A DNA stretch of 64,000 bases from Linnemannia hyalina (Eukaryota > Mortierellomycota > Mortierellomycetes > Mortierellales > Mortierellaceae), in NCBI GenBank assembly GCA_019671135.1, contig JAHRHY010000003.1:1798001-1862000 (forward strand). Reading direction: 5' to 3'. The position numbers and the translations under genes are program-made. A model generated the notes under the pieces. It searched no databases. It was not told the DNA's origin and worked only from the letters and a program-made list of their open reading frames with translations. Below, one piece after another: positions 43,805-55,562 of this stretch (positions within the stretch are counted from its first letter, which is position 1; each line of letters opens with the position of its first letter).

Positions 43805-46800
43805 ATGTCGTCCGAGTCTGACCTCCACCTCCCCACAATCGTCCCCCTCCTTCAAGGAGGAACTAAGGCCAATCCTTCTTCCAAACCCGACGCTGATCCA
43901 CGCCACCAATCCTCTACTGAGGCCTCCATTATGCAACACCCGCACCTCGTTCCTTCCTCTCTCAAGGTCGAAATGGCCCTTCTCACCAAAGAACTCGCAA
44001 AGTTTCGCGCCTGTGATCAAAACACCTGCTTCTACTGTCGGGAGTGGGCTCAGTGGGTGTTCAAGAAAACGTTTGGCAAGGACAAGAATTCTGGTAGCAC
44101 TGACAAAAAGGGCGGCCCTCGCTCCAATGGCTCCAATGGCTCGGACGCTGGCTCAGGATCGGAACCCAAGAAGAAACACAAGGAATACGCCATGGTCGTC
44201 TGCGAGCGGTTCTACCAACGGTCGACAGCAGACACTATAGCGAACAGTGGTGGCCATGGACATGGACGCTCCAATGGCGTCTCGGGAGCAGGATCGGTCG
44301 CAGCTGCGGCTATTGCTGCTAGCAAAGCAGGAACAGGAACAGGACCTGCGCCTGCTGCCGGGTCTGGTCAAGAAGGATTTGTGACCGAGATTGTCGATAC
44401 TGTTCGGGACTGGATTCAACAACCAAGCGCACTCTACACATCGCCCGAGGTCTTCTCCCTGGTCGACTTTGAAGCCCTCTACGCGGCATACCCTCTTCAG
44501 AGTCAGGAACAGAACCAGCAGCAGGACGACGTCACTCCAATCCTTTCGACCATTTCAATCGAAAAGGCTCAGATGACCCTCGGACATCAGGGATACCCAC
44601 TCTTGAAGCGCGTCACCAAAACTCAGCTCCAGAACCAGATCATGAACCCGACATGCCAACATACCAAGGGACACTCCAAGACCCCAGCCGATCTCGATCT
44701 GGACAAGGAGCTCTTTAACGAAGAACTGCAGCGAATGAGGATGCGAGATCAGGAAGGCCTTCGGAAGCAGATTGGTCCCGTCTGGAGACATGTTGAGGAA
44801 GCGTTAGAACGAATGGACGGTGCAGAGAAGGTTCGCTCCGGGATCTTGGCACCTACCCGTGGCAAGGAGTTTGCTCACACATACAAGGAACAACTTGTCT
44901 CATTCCAAGAGGTAATTATTACTGCCCCACCTTCGCTTTTGTCTTCCAACAGTATGTCGTCGTGATTATGGCCATTTACACTAACTAACCCTACCACCGG
45001 TCCTTACGAAGATCTGGACAGGTGTCGAAGCCAAGGTTAAGAAATCTTCGTCCAAGAAGAAGGGCTCAGTATCGGATAGTCCCCAGGTGGATCCTGTAGA
45101 GGAGGTCGACAGCGGATTCAAACTGTTTATCGACAACATGCAGCACGTTCACAAGCAGCTCATGGCAGACGTTCTGGAGTCCTCCGAGAGATCTCTCCGC
45201 GAATTCATCAAAGAGTTGGCAGCGGCACAGACAAAGATCCTCAAACTGGCCTTGACGCGTATCCAGGAGGGCAAAGTCGGGACTGCAAGGATCGACAAGA
45301 TTTTGGAGGAGAGTCCGGAAAAGTGCCGCAATGCTCTCAAGATGGTGGAGCAGTTGATCCCTATCTTCGACACTAAGATGGGCCAGTTCCGAGTCTTGGT
45401 CCTCAACAAGCTCAAGGAGGTTGACGAGGAGGTCGAGTCGGTTGCCGCTACATACTTCCAGGAGTCGCAAAAGACGGTTCAAGGACGACTCGAGAAGGTT
45501 GCCAACAAGGAGTTCCGCAGGAGGGTCAAGAAACTCGAGTTTCTGTCTGTCGAGACGCGCAAATGGTTCTTCCAGTCCCGCCTAACTTTGTTCTCTAGCC
45601 TTGACTTTGCGACCGTTTGTCTGAACACTCTCGGGATCTTGATGGAGGAGGCCGAGGTTTTGGAGGCTGTGCAGCTGGGACTGCACGATGACCATTTCCG
45701 CTCTCGAGTGCTCAAGTCGCAGGAGGGTCGGATGAAGTTGGCCCAGCAGTTCAGGGAGGGCGTCAAGACCGGTCGTCGTGTGTTGGCTGTCATGGTATCC
45801 CGTCTGATGATGCGAGAGGGCGCGCGTGCTATGGGCGAGATGGCGGCTATCCAGAAGGAGAAAAAGTTCCTCAAGTCGATTGGTCAGGATGTCAGCGACA
45901 GCAAGTTCAGCACCAAAGGGTACCTGGTTCCAAGTCGCGATGTCACACCGACTGCCAGTGCCCAGGTCTCGGATGACGAGGACGCGGATTTGACAGGAGC
46001 TTTGACATCCAGCAAAAACAGGAAGAAGAAGGACAAGAAGAAGAAGAAGGCTGCCGAGGCTGCCGCTGCCGCTGCTGCAATTGCCGTCGAAGAGCCAGAG
46101 CTAGTCGCTCCTGTCGCGGAGCCATCTGGAGGTGATACCGGTTCAACTCGCCCGACCGCCACACCAGTCATCAAGAACACCGCTGTTGAGCCTTTGATGG
46201 CGGTTTCTTCCAAGGAGGCCAGGGAGCTGAAGAAGCAGGCCAAGAAGGATGCCAAGCGTCAGGCCAAAGAGGCTGCCGATGCAGAAGATAGTGCCGCTGC
46301 TCAAGCGGTCGCCAAGAAGGCAGAGGAGGCTAGACATGCCCGTGAGGTTCGGGAGGCACAGGAAGCCCTGGAGCGACAGGAGGCCAAGGAGTTGAGGGAG
46401 AAGAAGGAAGCCCAACTTGCCCAAGAGAAGAAAGCTGCCGAAGACGCTCGTGAGGCCGAGGCAGCTCGGGTGAGAAAGGCCGTAGCGGAGGAGGTAGAGG
46501 CAAAACGCCGGGCTCAGGAGGCGGCGCGTCAGGTTCAAGAGGCTCGCGAGGTCGAGGGGGCTATGGCGCGAGAGAGGGCCAAGGAGAAGAAGGCGCATGA
46601 GCAAAAGGAAATCCAGCAGCCCAAGAAGCTGTCGTCGCAGGTTGTCAAGGATGCTGCTCCCGCACCGGCACCAGCAGCGGCGCCCGCCACTGCCACCCCA
46701 GCCGCCGTTGCCGCACCTGTGGCGGACACTCCTGTCGCCCCTACTGTCGCTCCTGCCGTTGCTCTTACTGTGGCCGAAGTACAGGATGCTGGATCAAGTC

Positions 46801-47978
46801 CCTCTACTGCTATTGGCACTGACGCCAAGGTCCCTACATGGGGTCCTTCTGCTGCGACTCTTGCCAACCGCGCTGCCCAGGCAGCCAGAGAAGCAGAACG
46901 CATTCAGCAGGTGGCATCCCGGAAGCGATTATCGGAGGAGCGTGGTGACAAGTCCTTCGCCAACCAAACGAACGGACCACGCGGAGGCCAACAGAAAGAG
47001 CGCTCGGATATTCACCTGGACATTCTCACCAATCTCGCCAAGACCATCACGCCCCAGGATGAGTCTCCTTTGCAAGGACTCGCCGCGCAGTCTTCTCTGG
47101 AGGCCGATGAGGAGGATGCAGGAACGGATAACGCCGAGGACTTGGCCAGGCTCCCCAACCAGACCCTTGTCTCGCTTGTTCACACGTTGCAGGTCGAGAA
47201 CAAGTCACTCTTGACAACTTTGGTCTCGATGCAGCAGCAGGTGTCGTCGTTGACGGAGCGGTACTCCACTCTGGCCTCGTTGGCGCGTGAGCACGAGCAG
47301 CAGGCTATCCAGTCCATTGAGGCGCAGAAGCAGCGGGAGTTTGAGGAGATTCAACGGTATGTCTGGAAGGTGGAGGAGAGATGTCGTCAGTTGGAGAAGC
47401 ATGTTCTTGCTTCTCACCAGCACCGCATGCAGATGCAACAGATGCAGCAGCAGCAACAACAACACCAACAACAGTACCAGCAACATCAGCAGCACTCGGT
47501 GGTTTCGGGACCTCCTGGACTCTCAGGCATGGGCAACCTCTCGATGCCACCCCCAGGATTCAACAGCGGCCTCCTTGGTCTTGGTCGCCAGCCTTCAGCC
47601 CCATCGTCGCCTTTGATGGCCCATCGTACCCTTAGCGGGATGGACTCCCCATCCCAGTCGTCCATGTCAACTAGTGGCATCACCTCGGCCATGGGGTCCA
47701 GTGGATCCATGGAGTCGCTGATGTCCCCCCTGACAGGGTCATTCAACGCGTCTTTGCTGTCATCGGCCCCTTCGTCCGGAAATGGAGGTAGTGTTCCTCC
47801 GGGTTACGAGGCTGCTGGACCCAAGAAAACGCATTGGCGTCAGCGAGGCGAGGTGCGCTGTGGCAATTGTGCACAGTTGGGGCATGCTAGCTCGGAGTGT
47901 CAGGCCGGCTGCAGGTACTGCGATGTGCCTGGTCATTTGAGTCAGGATTGCCCTAGGATCGGACATACCCTCGTCTAG
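43805..47978 (+). CDS. 1357-aa protein with coiled-coil regions and two C-terminal CCHC zinc knuckles
   Basis: Exons 43805-44911 and 45012-47978 are joined in phase 0. The N-terminal third has FRACDQNTCFYCREWAQWVF (a possible Cys cluster), WIQQPSALYTSPEVFSLVDF and charged helices. Residues about 395-640 are helical and rich in Glu, Leu and Lys. Residues about 770-905 form a long Ala/Glu/Lys/Arg coiled coil, followed by an Ala/Pro linker, another helical part (LVSLVHTLQVENKSLLTTLV), a Gln-rich stretch and a Gly/Ser/Met region. At the end are two perfect C-x2-C-x4-H-x4-C knuckles at about 1319-1332 and 1336-1349. Such knuckles bind single-stranded RNA or DNA. I do not recognise the family. It looks like a cytoplasmic RNA-binding scaffold, which is inference. 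An upstream in-frame ATG at 43724 is less likely as the start. Confidence 0.85.
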
Positions 47979-49070
47979 ACCTACCTAATCGGACACATAT
48001 CCTCCTTTTTTTGATCCGGGTCAATCGGCTGTTTGTCCTTTGAAATCAACCGTGGTGGCCCTTCTTTTTTTTGTCTTTTGGGGCAGAAAATGTTCATTCC
48101 CAGCAATAAACACTGAGCGTCGTCTGTTGTATTGTCTTTTCCTTCTTCTTTTCTTCTCATTTACTATGAATGGAGGGTGCAACACGATCAATTGGTTCTC
48201 GTTCACTTTCTTTTCTCGCGTCAACCCTGTTATATTTTGTGCATCCACCCAACATATTTCCTTAGCTTCCCCAAACACTCCATACATTGGGTAGACTACA
48301 AGGCATTAAAGGGTCTGAGTTCTCGTGGCAAAATATGTCGTTTGTTGCGAATAGGTCGGTGTTTAGGGGTTTTTAGTGTTCATTGCCTGTGCCAGGCGGC
48401 AGGCAATGTTTGTCACAAAAAACTAGATTATCATGTAACGTTGTTGTTTTTTTGCCCATCTAAGTATTTCTCGACTCGTACAGCGCATTGCTGAAATGAC
48501 TGACTTTTGTCCGCACGTCGGAGAAGAGTGTGAGAAGGATTAGTCCTGTGCCTGCCTCTGCTGCGGAGTAACCTCTTTTTATGTTGGATCGAGATGTAAA
48601 ACAACAAGGGTGGGAAAGTTGGTGGAGGGGAGTTACCATAAGGCGTATTTACAAGCGTTGTTGTACAAACAAACAAAACAAAAGGCAGAGCTCTCGATTT
48701 CATTTTTCCCCCCCGCCACCAGGTGTTTGTTGCTCTCTATCGTTTGCGAAGACTAACCAACCAGCGAACAAACCTTCAGAGTTCAATCAACCACGGGAAC
48801 AGGGATGGGCAGAAATGCCAAATCGCCGGTCGTGAGTTCGATGACTCTTTTTTATATGCATTTCCTTGCCTTCGTTTTGTGTGTTTGTTTCGTTCTCGTA
48901 AGGCGCTCTTGTTTTTTTTTATATTTTGTTGTTGTTGGGTGGGTAAGGAGAGGAAGGGGCTTTTTAGTTGCATCCATTGGAGTTATTTCCTAGATATGTT
49001 CGCACGCATTGCTTTGGGACGGAAGTAGGGCGTGTATGTTTTGTTTTGATATCACAGGTCCGTCGATGAA

Positions 49071-49098
49071 CCTTTTTTTTTTTTTTTTTTTTTTTTTT
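49071..49098 (+). repeat. T28 homopolymer
   Basis: It is the longest homopolymer seen, in the interval upstream of the aminotransferase gene. Confidence 0.9.
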
Positions 49099-49282
49099 GC
49101 TTTGGCGCTCTTTCCTGCCCTGCTGTTTATGTTTTCGCCCTTTTGTTGTTGTGTGTTTTGTCAAATGAATGGCGCAACGAGTCGAGTCGAGAACGAGAAG
49201 CGAACAGAGAAGGCAATAAGTAAGGTGCTGCGAGTGGTTGAACTTTCTTTATTGACGGATATTCTCTTAACGGACGATCACA

Positions 49283-49290
49283 TATAAAAA
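49283..49290 (+). promoter_or_regulatory. TATA box of the aminotransferase gene
   Basis: TATAAAAA precedes a C/T-rich leader by a few bases and lies about 260 bp before the ATG at 49546. Confidence 0.45.
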
Positions 49291-49545
49291 GGGCGCCGCT
49301 TCTTCGATCTTCTCTCCTCTTTTTTCCTTTCCTTTCCCTGTCTTCATCCCAGTTCTTCATCCAACATACCCACTGTCCATTCATCTGCCTCTTCTCAGAT
49401 TTGACCGACATTTCCTCATCCCACCAGCATTTACATCCACCCATCTTCCAGCCAGCTCACTCACTTGCAGCCAACCCTTGCGTCGATCCTTCGATCATCC
49501 ACATATCTTTCCCATAAACCTCACAAACAAAAACAAACCAAATTA

Positions 49546-51430
49546 ATGTCGCCCGCTCCTGCTCCATCTGCTTCGCAATTGCCCATGGCCAAGGACTTTT
49601 CAAAGTTCCTCTCCGTCGAGGGAGCTGCACGCAAGAAGAGTCCCCTGAAGAGCCTCCTTCCTATTATGAAAGGCGATATGATCTCTCTTGGTGGAGGTAC
49701 AGTACTACAGTTCCATCCATTCATCTCCTCATTTTTTGTACAACATTTTACATTCTCATGCTAAATGTTTTGAGATCGGAGCTAGTGAAGTACAGTGTAA
49801 CCGTTCCACTAACGTTTTTCTTGCATCGATCCAGGTCTGCCTCATCCTTCCACGTTCCCTTTCCACTCCTTGTCGGCGCAAATCACAAGCATGCGCCCAG
49901 CAGCAGGAGAGACACACCAACAGAAGACAAAGACTAGCTCGTCTGACCTTGTCACTGTCCCTCTTGCACCCCATCCTGACAAGATCGAGAGCTTGACCGC
50001 TTCCTTGCAGGTAAGAAGTAGTTCCTATTTGTTTTAATTGTAGCTTTGGGTGTTCATGTTTCTTTTTCGTTCAGTTTCAGGGGTTGAAGGATACTTTTTT
50101 TGTTTCGTTTACATTTTTGGACTCGATCTGTGTGGGTGACTCGATCCACTCGACCATTTGGTTGAGTTGTTCATTCGATCCAGGCAACCTTCTTTTGGGG
50201 AGGATCGTTTTAGCACAGGCGCATACTTTGACAGCAAAAGTATCCAAGGCTGACATTGCTCTCTCTTTCTTTACCCTTACCAATTGAAATATCTAGTACG
50301 GCACTGGAACAGGCATCAAGTCGCTGAGAGACTTTTGCAGGGAGCACGTCCGATCGATGCATCAGCCCCAGTACCAGGACTGGGATGTCATCCTCTCTGC
50401 TGGCAACACCGACGCATTCTCAAAAGTAATCGGATTGCTCTGCAACAGAGGTGACAAGATCTTTGTCGAGGAGTGGACTTACCCCACTGCACTCGAGACA
50501 TTGGATCCCCTGGGGGTTGGTCATATTGCGGTCGAGATGGATGGTGAGGGCATGACGGCTACAGGTTTGAGAAGACTCTTGGATAACTGGGGATCTAACC
50601 CTGAGCAGACCAATGAGCCCAAACCTCGCGTTGTCTATTTGATTCCCACCGGACAGAACCCCACAGGGGCGACCATGTCAGTCAAGAGACGGATGGATAT
50701 TCTTTCGGTTGCTCAGGACCATGACTTGATCCTGATCGAGGATGATCCTTACTACTACCTCCAGTTCCATGTCGAGGGTGGATCATGGATGCCCTCGTTG
50801 CTGTCGATGGATACCGACGGTCGCGTGATCCGACTTGACACATTCTCCAAGACCTTGGCACCTGGATGCCGTGTCGGATACATTTCGATGAACGCTCGGT
50901 TCTGTGATACTATGCAGTACCACAACGAAGTGACCATCCAGCAGCCCAGCGGGTTCTCGCAGGCTATTCTCGCCGAGATGTTGGTCTCGCACTGGGGCCA
51001 GGAGGGCTACAGGCGGTATTTGACCGATAATGTCCGCACAGAGTACCTGCAGCGATCCCAGCACCTCCAGACGGCGCTCAGGACCCATCTTAACCCCAAG
51101 CAGGCGAGTTTCATTGAGCCCTCGGCAGGGATGTTTATCTGGATTAAGATCCAGCTGGACCAGCACCCACGCTACAAGACCGTCAAGGATTCGGTGTTGA
51201 TGCTCGAGTTGTTTCAGAAGAGTGTTAAGAATGGGGTGTTGATGGTCCCCGGGTGGCAGTTCAGCTGCAAGCCCAAGCCCCAGGATGTCGACCCTGCGGA
51301 TGTGATGAACTGTTGGTTTGATGAGGATGCAAACTACTTGCGTGCGACGTTTGCGTATGCTAGTTTTGAGCAGATGACGGAGGCATCTGACCGCTTTGGA
51401 CACACCGTTAGCGAATTCTTTTCTGCCTAG
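49546..51430 (+). CDS. PLP-dependent aromatic/2-aminoadipate aminotransferase (Aro8/KAT-II family)
   Basis: Exons 49546-49696, 49835-50010 and 50297-51430 encode 486 aa. The N-terminal MAKDFSKFLSVEGAARKKSP and SLLPIMKGDMISLGGGLPHP are typical of fungal Aro8-like enzymes. Class I aminotransferase residues are intact: PTGQNPTG with its Asn near 230, LIEDDPYYYL with the pyridine-N-binding Asp near 259, and the Schiff-base Lys near 294 in LDTFSKTLAPGCRVGY. The enzyme should transfer amino groups between aromatic amino acids, kynurenine or 2-aminoadipate and 2-oxoglutarate. Substrate choice cannot be read from sequence. No mitochondrial presequence is evident. The C-terminus ends with the usual YLRATFAYASFEQM block. 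Confidence 0.94.
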
Positions 51431-51983
51431 TGGATTGGAGAGAAAGAGAAAGAGAAGCATCGTCGATACACATATACATTATTCGCACAACCAACCTTGC
51501 ACATTCTCCCCATATCTTTTGAATAAATCGATCAATATCATTGACATAAACGAAAATGAATCGTGGCAGTCCCTTTCAGGGGGCTCAATTGGGTGACATA
51601 TGTTGAAGAGTGCTTAAGTATCGCTCTTTATTTCTTTCTTCCTCTCCCTACGCGATCATCATCACCAAAGCAGACACCAACCTATACCCCAAGACAGGAC
51701 TCGCTTTGTCTTCACTCATCAAGACCACAACAACCTCACACAGGACGCCACGCATACAATCATAACCGCAAATACCAGCAATGGTATGAAACAACCAGGA
51801 CAGTCTTGATTCTGCCAATCAAGAAAAAGGCTTGGCATTTTTATTCAGCAAGTTACTCAGGGACATCCCCATCCAACTATACTCCATTTCATTCAAGCTG
51901 ACAACATTATGCATTTGCTCCTCTGTACGCATTGCTTATAGGCAACAACAGACAGGCAGAACTTGCTGTCCGACGCGCAACCG
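51431..51983. other. intergenic region before TVP23
   Basis: It contains the aminotransferase 3' end (AATAAA near 51522) and an A/C-rich leader to the TVP23 ATG. No gene was recognised. Confidence 0.45.
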
Positions 51984-53111
51984 ATGGGCGCCAGCAATAC
52001 CAACAACAACAACCTTGAAGCAGACCTAGAGGCAGGCGGGCAGCCGTCCATTTTGAAACAGTCAAGGTACAGCAGACAGCAAGTGTCTTTCAATGAAGTA
52101 ATTGAGTCTAGAAGGAAGGCAGTTGATGGGTGGACAAGAGACAATCAGCAAAAGACGACCAGGAAGATGTCGTTCTTGACAAGTGTTGACTCCCAAGGAG
52201 GCAAGGCGCATGAATACAAAAGCAGTCTATTCTGAGAGCGTTATTATTAGTCTTCATTTATTCTTCTCCATCCTATTTTGCAACCCTTCACGCAACCAAC
52301 TCACAACTCACAACCATATTCTTTGTCTTTCCATATCTTACAATCTAGCCACCCGGTGTGCCTAATCTTTCACTTCCTCTTCCGCATTGGTGCAATCTGT
52401 ACCTACTTTTTCGGAACCTGGTTCACGGACAACTTTGTGCTGATCTTTGTCCTCTGCGTGCTGTTGCTCGTTTTTGACTTTTGGACCGTCAAGAATGTCT
52501 CTGGGCGTCTCCTTGTCGGTCTGAGGTGGTGGAGCGAGAACAAGGAGGATGGATCTACTACCTGGCTCTTTGAGTCCCGCGACGTACGTCTTTTTATTCG
52601 TTTTATGTGTTGTATTGTGTTGTATTGTGTTGTATTGTTTTGTATTGTGTTGTGGATGTTTTGCCAAGGAGAACATATGGGATAGCTGTGGAGCAGGAAT
52701 GTTGTCCGACCAGCCCGCCCCCTTATTTTTACAAGATCGCAATTGCTACCAATCCTTTTCTTTAACCACCACCTTTCTCATGCCCCATCTCCAAAATAAT
52801 AGCCAAGCAGACCTCTCAACCCCGTGGACTCTCGCCTCTTCTGGACAGGCCTCTACGTCGCCCCCGCAATCTGGACCGTTTTCGGGATCCTTTGCATCTT
52901 GACCTTCAAGCTGACTTGGCTTGTCATCGTGGCCGTCGCTTTGGCATTGAACATGGCGAATGTGATCGGATACACTCAGTGTGATAAGGACGCCAAGCAG
53001 AAGTGGGCTTCGGGATTCGCGTCCAATATGTTGGGTGGCTCTGGGGCTGGGGGGCTTATGGGCGGGTTGATGAGCCGGGGTATCTCTCGTATGGCTGGAT
53101 CCATGTTCTAA
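51984..53111 (+). CDS. TVP23: TVP23/FAM18 Golgi membrane protein
   Basis: Exons 51984-52066, 52349-52583 and 52803-53111 encode 208 aa. A short polar N-terminus (LEADLEAGGQPSILKQS) joins SHPVCLIFHFLFRIGAICTY, the family's characteristic first helix region. Next are WTVKNVSGRLLVGLRWW, WLFESRD, and, after intron 2, DSRLFWTGLYVAPAIWTVFG, NMANVIGYTQCDKDAKQKWA and a Gly/Met-rich end. There are four membrane helices. Tvp23 proteins sit in late Golgi vesicles with Tlg2-type SNAREs and support vesicle transport. The frame stays open 56 codons into intron 1, but only splicing gives the conserved protein. Intron 2 holds a decamer repeat. Confidence 0.93.
52611..52650 (+). repeat. 4 x 10-bp tandem repeat (TGTATTGTGT) in TVP23 intron 2
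   Basis: Four head-to-tail decamers, one with a single change (TGTATTGTTT), lie just after the donor of TVP23 intron 2. Confidence 0.9.
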
Positions 53112-53918
53112 TGGAGGGGGAAGAGGAGCTTTGTGCTAGATATCAAATGGACGCGGGATCGATTATTTGCAATTGCCTATCGGCGGCTCTCGATGCGCGT
53201 ACTGGGTACTTTTTCATCTTACAAAGCTGGATAATAAAGACTATTTTCATTACCTCAATCTAGACGCATGGGTTTGCCTTTGTCTTTTTGATTGTCTATC
53301 AGCGCAGCCAGGATTTGTAAGATTCTCCTAGCCAGCACTGTACTATCGGGTTGGGATAAAAATGACAGATGATGACTATTCATTGACGCCGCGTTTGTTT
53401 TTAAAGTTGGGTCGGATGTCGGAAAAAAAAAGGGTCCAAGATCCTTTTTTTATTTTTTTTATTTTTGATTGTATTTGCTTCTTGGCTACCGAGAATGACT
53501 GGTATGGGTCCGTTTTATTTCTGTTTGTGGAGTACTTCCCCGCTTGCTTTTGTTTTCGGTCACTTCGGTATGTCATCGAGAAAAAAAAAGACAGTAAGTT
53601 TGTTTGAAGTCATGGTTGTTAGTCATTGTTTGTCGCCCTCTTTTCATTCCGTGTTTCTTTGGACGATGATTGCCGCCAAAAAAAAAAACGGCCAAGCAAA
53701 AAAAAAAAAAAAAAAAAGGTTGCAAGATGCACATTGACATCATTTATAACAAACAAACACCCATGCGCAATTATGTTTTCGTCTATGTGTTCAAGTTTAT
53801 TATAACAGTCTGAGATGGAGGGAAAGAGATGGAGAGAAGGAAGTAAAAAAGGAGAGAGAGAGGTAGCAAAAACAAGGAAGAAGAATAAGAAGAAGGGAGT
53901 TCTTCTGTAGCTATCGGG
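53112..53918. other. convergent 3' regions of TVP23 and the F-box-like gene
   Basis: AATAAA near 53232 suits TVP23. An A20 run at 53699-53718 was checked for a flanking duplication and none was found. No gene was seen. Confidence 0.5.
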
Positions 53919-55562
53919 TCATCGAGAGGATCGATGAGTCGACGCTTGGCCCTCGCCGTCTAATGAGTAAGCGACATGGTTCAGACTCAGGCGCGTCAAC
54001 TGTGGCAGTCTGCGGATCTGTTCAAACAACCGCTGTTTGGCCAACGTTCCATACTGCATCTGGGCATCTTGACTACTATTGTTTGGCGGTGTCATTGTCG
54101 TCACCACGACTGAGTTCGGAACCGTGGCAGCAGCAGCTGCCAGTTGCCAGTGGTAGGGTTGGAGTCCAGGTCCTTGCGGAAACTGCGGAAAGATCGACGA
54201 AGGGAGGATGGCCGTTTCGTCGATACCGCCTTGCCAAATGTGAGGGGTGGTGGTACTGATGGTGGACAGTCCGATACTGATGTCGGCGAGGGCCAAGGAT
54301 TGGAGGTCGAGACAAGCCCAAGGTTTCTCGACGAGTTTGAGGGTTTCTTCGGGCCCCATTGAGTGCGGGTTGAAGAAGAGGGATAGGTCGCGGAGGTTGG
54401 TGCAGTGCTGGAGGATGACCTGGCCCAGGTTTTCTGCATCCCTGATAGACAACGACGACGACGGCGACGATGAAGGTGGGGGAGAGGATATTGGGAAGGA
54501 AGGAGAGAAGGATGAGGTTGGCGGTGCCATTCTGCGTTCGTAAAACTTTAAGTTGAGCGACTGCAGCGTCAAAGGCCGCAGCACAATCGCCCGTGTCAAC
54601 TGAGCGTCCAACCAAGGGATATCCAACTTGATCTGCCTCACATTGTCCGAAACCGCGAGGACCAGATCTGCGTACTCGCTATCGGAGAGGTAATCCCTTC
54701 TGTCGAGCGAGGACGAGAACCGGGTCACATAGTCAAGTCCGACGAGTTTACGACAGTGGGCTCGGAGGATCGGTGTCAGACGACGCGAGTCCGCAGCAGA
54801 TTCGGAGTAGAGCGTGAACCGTTCTAGGTCCGGGCAGCTATACCGGAGGAGGTCGACAAAGGCGTCTTCTTTGGGCGTGCTGATGTCCAGGTTGAGGTCC
54901 GTCAGCCCTTGGCCAGCGGTGTCTGACGAGACCGGGCGGCAGTAAGAGGAAGCGGCGGTGAAGTTGCACTCAGGGATGGGATCGATCCAATCGATGGCGG
55001 CCAAATCCAATCGATGCAGTCGCTTACAGGCACCCAAGAACCGCGCAACCTCCTGTCCAGAAAGCGTCCAATGCGACATATGTAACTCCTTGAGTGTCGG
55101 AGCCATCCTCATCAAGAGCCCATAATCCGGACTCGGCCACCCACCTCCAGTTCCACCCGTAGAATTGGCGCCTTTCCAAGACAAATACTCCAACGACTCT
55201 GCATTCCCCCCCACAAGGTCCAACAACCCCTGATCCCACCAAGAGATTACCAACGACTTTATATTCTTCGACAGAACTTGACCCGGGAAAGAACGGTCTC
55301 CAAAGACCAGACGGAAATGGACCGAGTACTTGAGGATGATGGGCTTAGGGACATGGCGCATCACAAAGCCATTGTAGACATACCAGACGACTGGCAACAA
55401 GGCAGAACGCCAAGTCTTGTTGACGAGGGTGAAGGAGAGGAGGTGTTTTGGGTTAAAGTCGTAAAAGCCGAGGTTGTCGCTGTGTTTCCAGAGCGGAAGG
55501 CAGCGGCCGACGGTCATGATGATCTCGGGCAGATCGAGCGGGTTTATCCGTTCCATGTTCAT
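53919..55562 (-). CDS. F-box-like protein with leucine-rich C-terminal part
   Basis: An intronless frame of 547 aa. The N-terminus INPLDLPEIIMTVGRCLPLW followed by LLSFTLVNKTWRSALLPVVW has the pattern of an F-box (LP-x-E-I...C-x-V-x-K-x-W). After it come irregular leucine-rich segments (LKELHMSHWTLSGQEVARFL, LHRLDLAAIDWID, LRDLSLFFNPHSM, LPQLTRLSLNHVAYS) with a Ser/Pro insert near residue 355. Proteins of this layout are numerous in Mortierella-like genomes and presumably serve as SCF ubiquitin-ligase receptors; the target is unknown. The start is the first ATG in frame (a second Met is two codons later). Confidence 0.8.
   Translation of the reverse strand: MNMERINPLDLPEIIMTVGRCLPLWKHSDNLGFYDFNPKHLLSFTLVNKTWRSALLPVVWYVYNGFVMRHVPKPIILKYSVHFRLVFGDRSFPGQVLSKNIKSLVISWWDQGLLDLVGGNAESLEYLSWKGANSTGGTGGGWPSPDYGLLMRMAPTLKELHMSHWTLSGQEVARFLGACKRLHRLDLAAIDWIDPIPECNFTAASSYCRPVSSDTAGQGLTDLNLDISTPKEDAFVDLLRYSCPDLERFTLYSESAADSRRLTPILRAHCRKLVGLDYVTRFSSSLDRRDYLSDSEYADLVLAVSDNVRQIKLDIPWLDAQLTRAIVLRPLTLQSLNLKFYERRMAPPTSSFSPSFPISSPPPSSSPSSSLSIRDAENLGQVILQHCTNLRDLSLFFNPHSMGPEETLKLVEKPWACLDLQSLALADISIGLSTISTTTPHIWQGGIDETAILPSSIFPQFPQGPGLQPYHWQLAAAAATVPNSVVVTTMTPPNNSSQDAQMQYGTLAKQRLFEQIRRLPQLTRLSLNHVAYSLDGEGQASTHRSSR

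Larger units (their letters stand above)
47979..49545. other. intergenic region with a T28 tract and the aminotransferase promoter
   Basis: A run of 28 T at 49071-49098 is the longest homopolymer in the window, and I find no matching target duplication around it. TATAAAAA at 49283-49290 followed by a C/T-rich stretch forms the promoter and leader of the next gene. No gene was seen. Confidence 0.5.

Noticed and set aside
49071..49098. T28 tract as the tail of a minus-strand retroposon
   Set aside because: No direct repeat was found on both sides of the tract and any plausible insert.
52067..52235. intron-retained longer C-terminus for TVP23 exon 1
   Set aside because: The frame is open for 56 codons but would lose all membrane helices; the spliced form matches the family.
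53699..53718. A20 tract as a second retroposed insertion
   Set aside because: The sequence after the A run has no upstream copy in the region examined.
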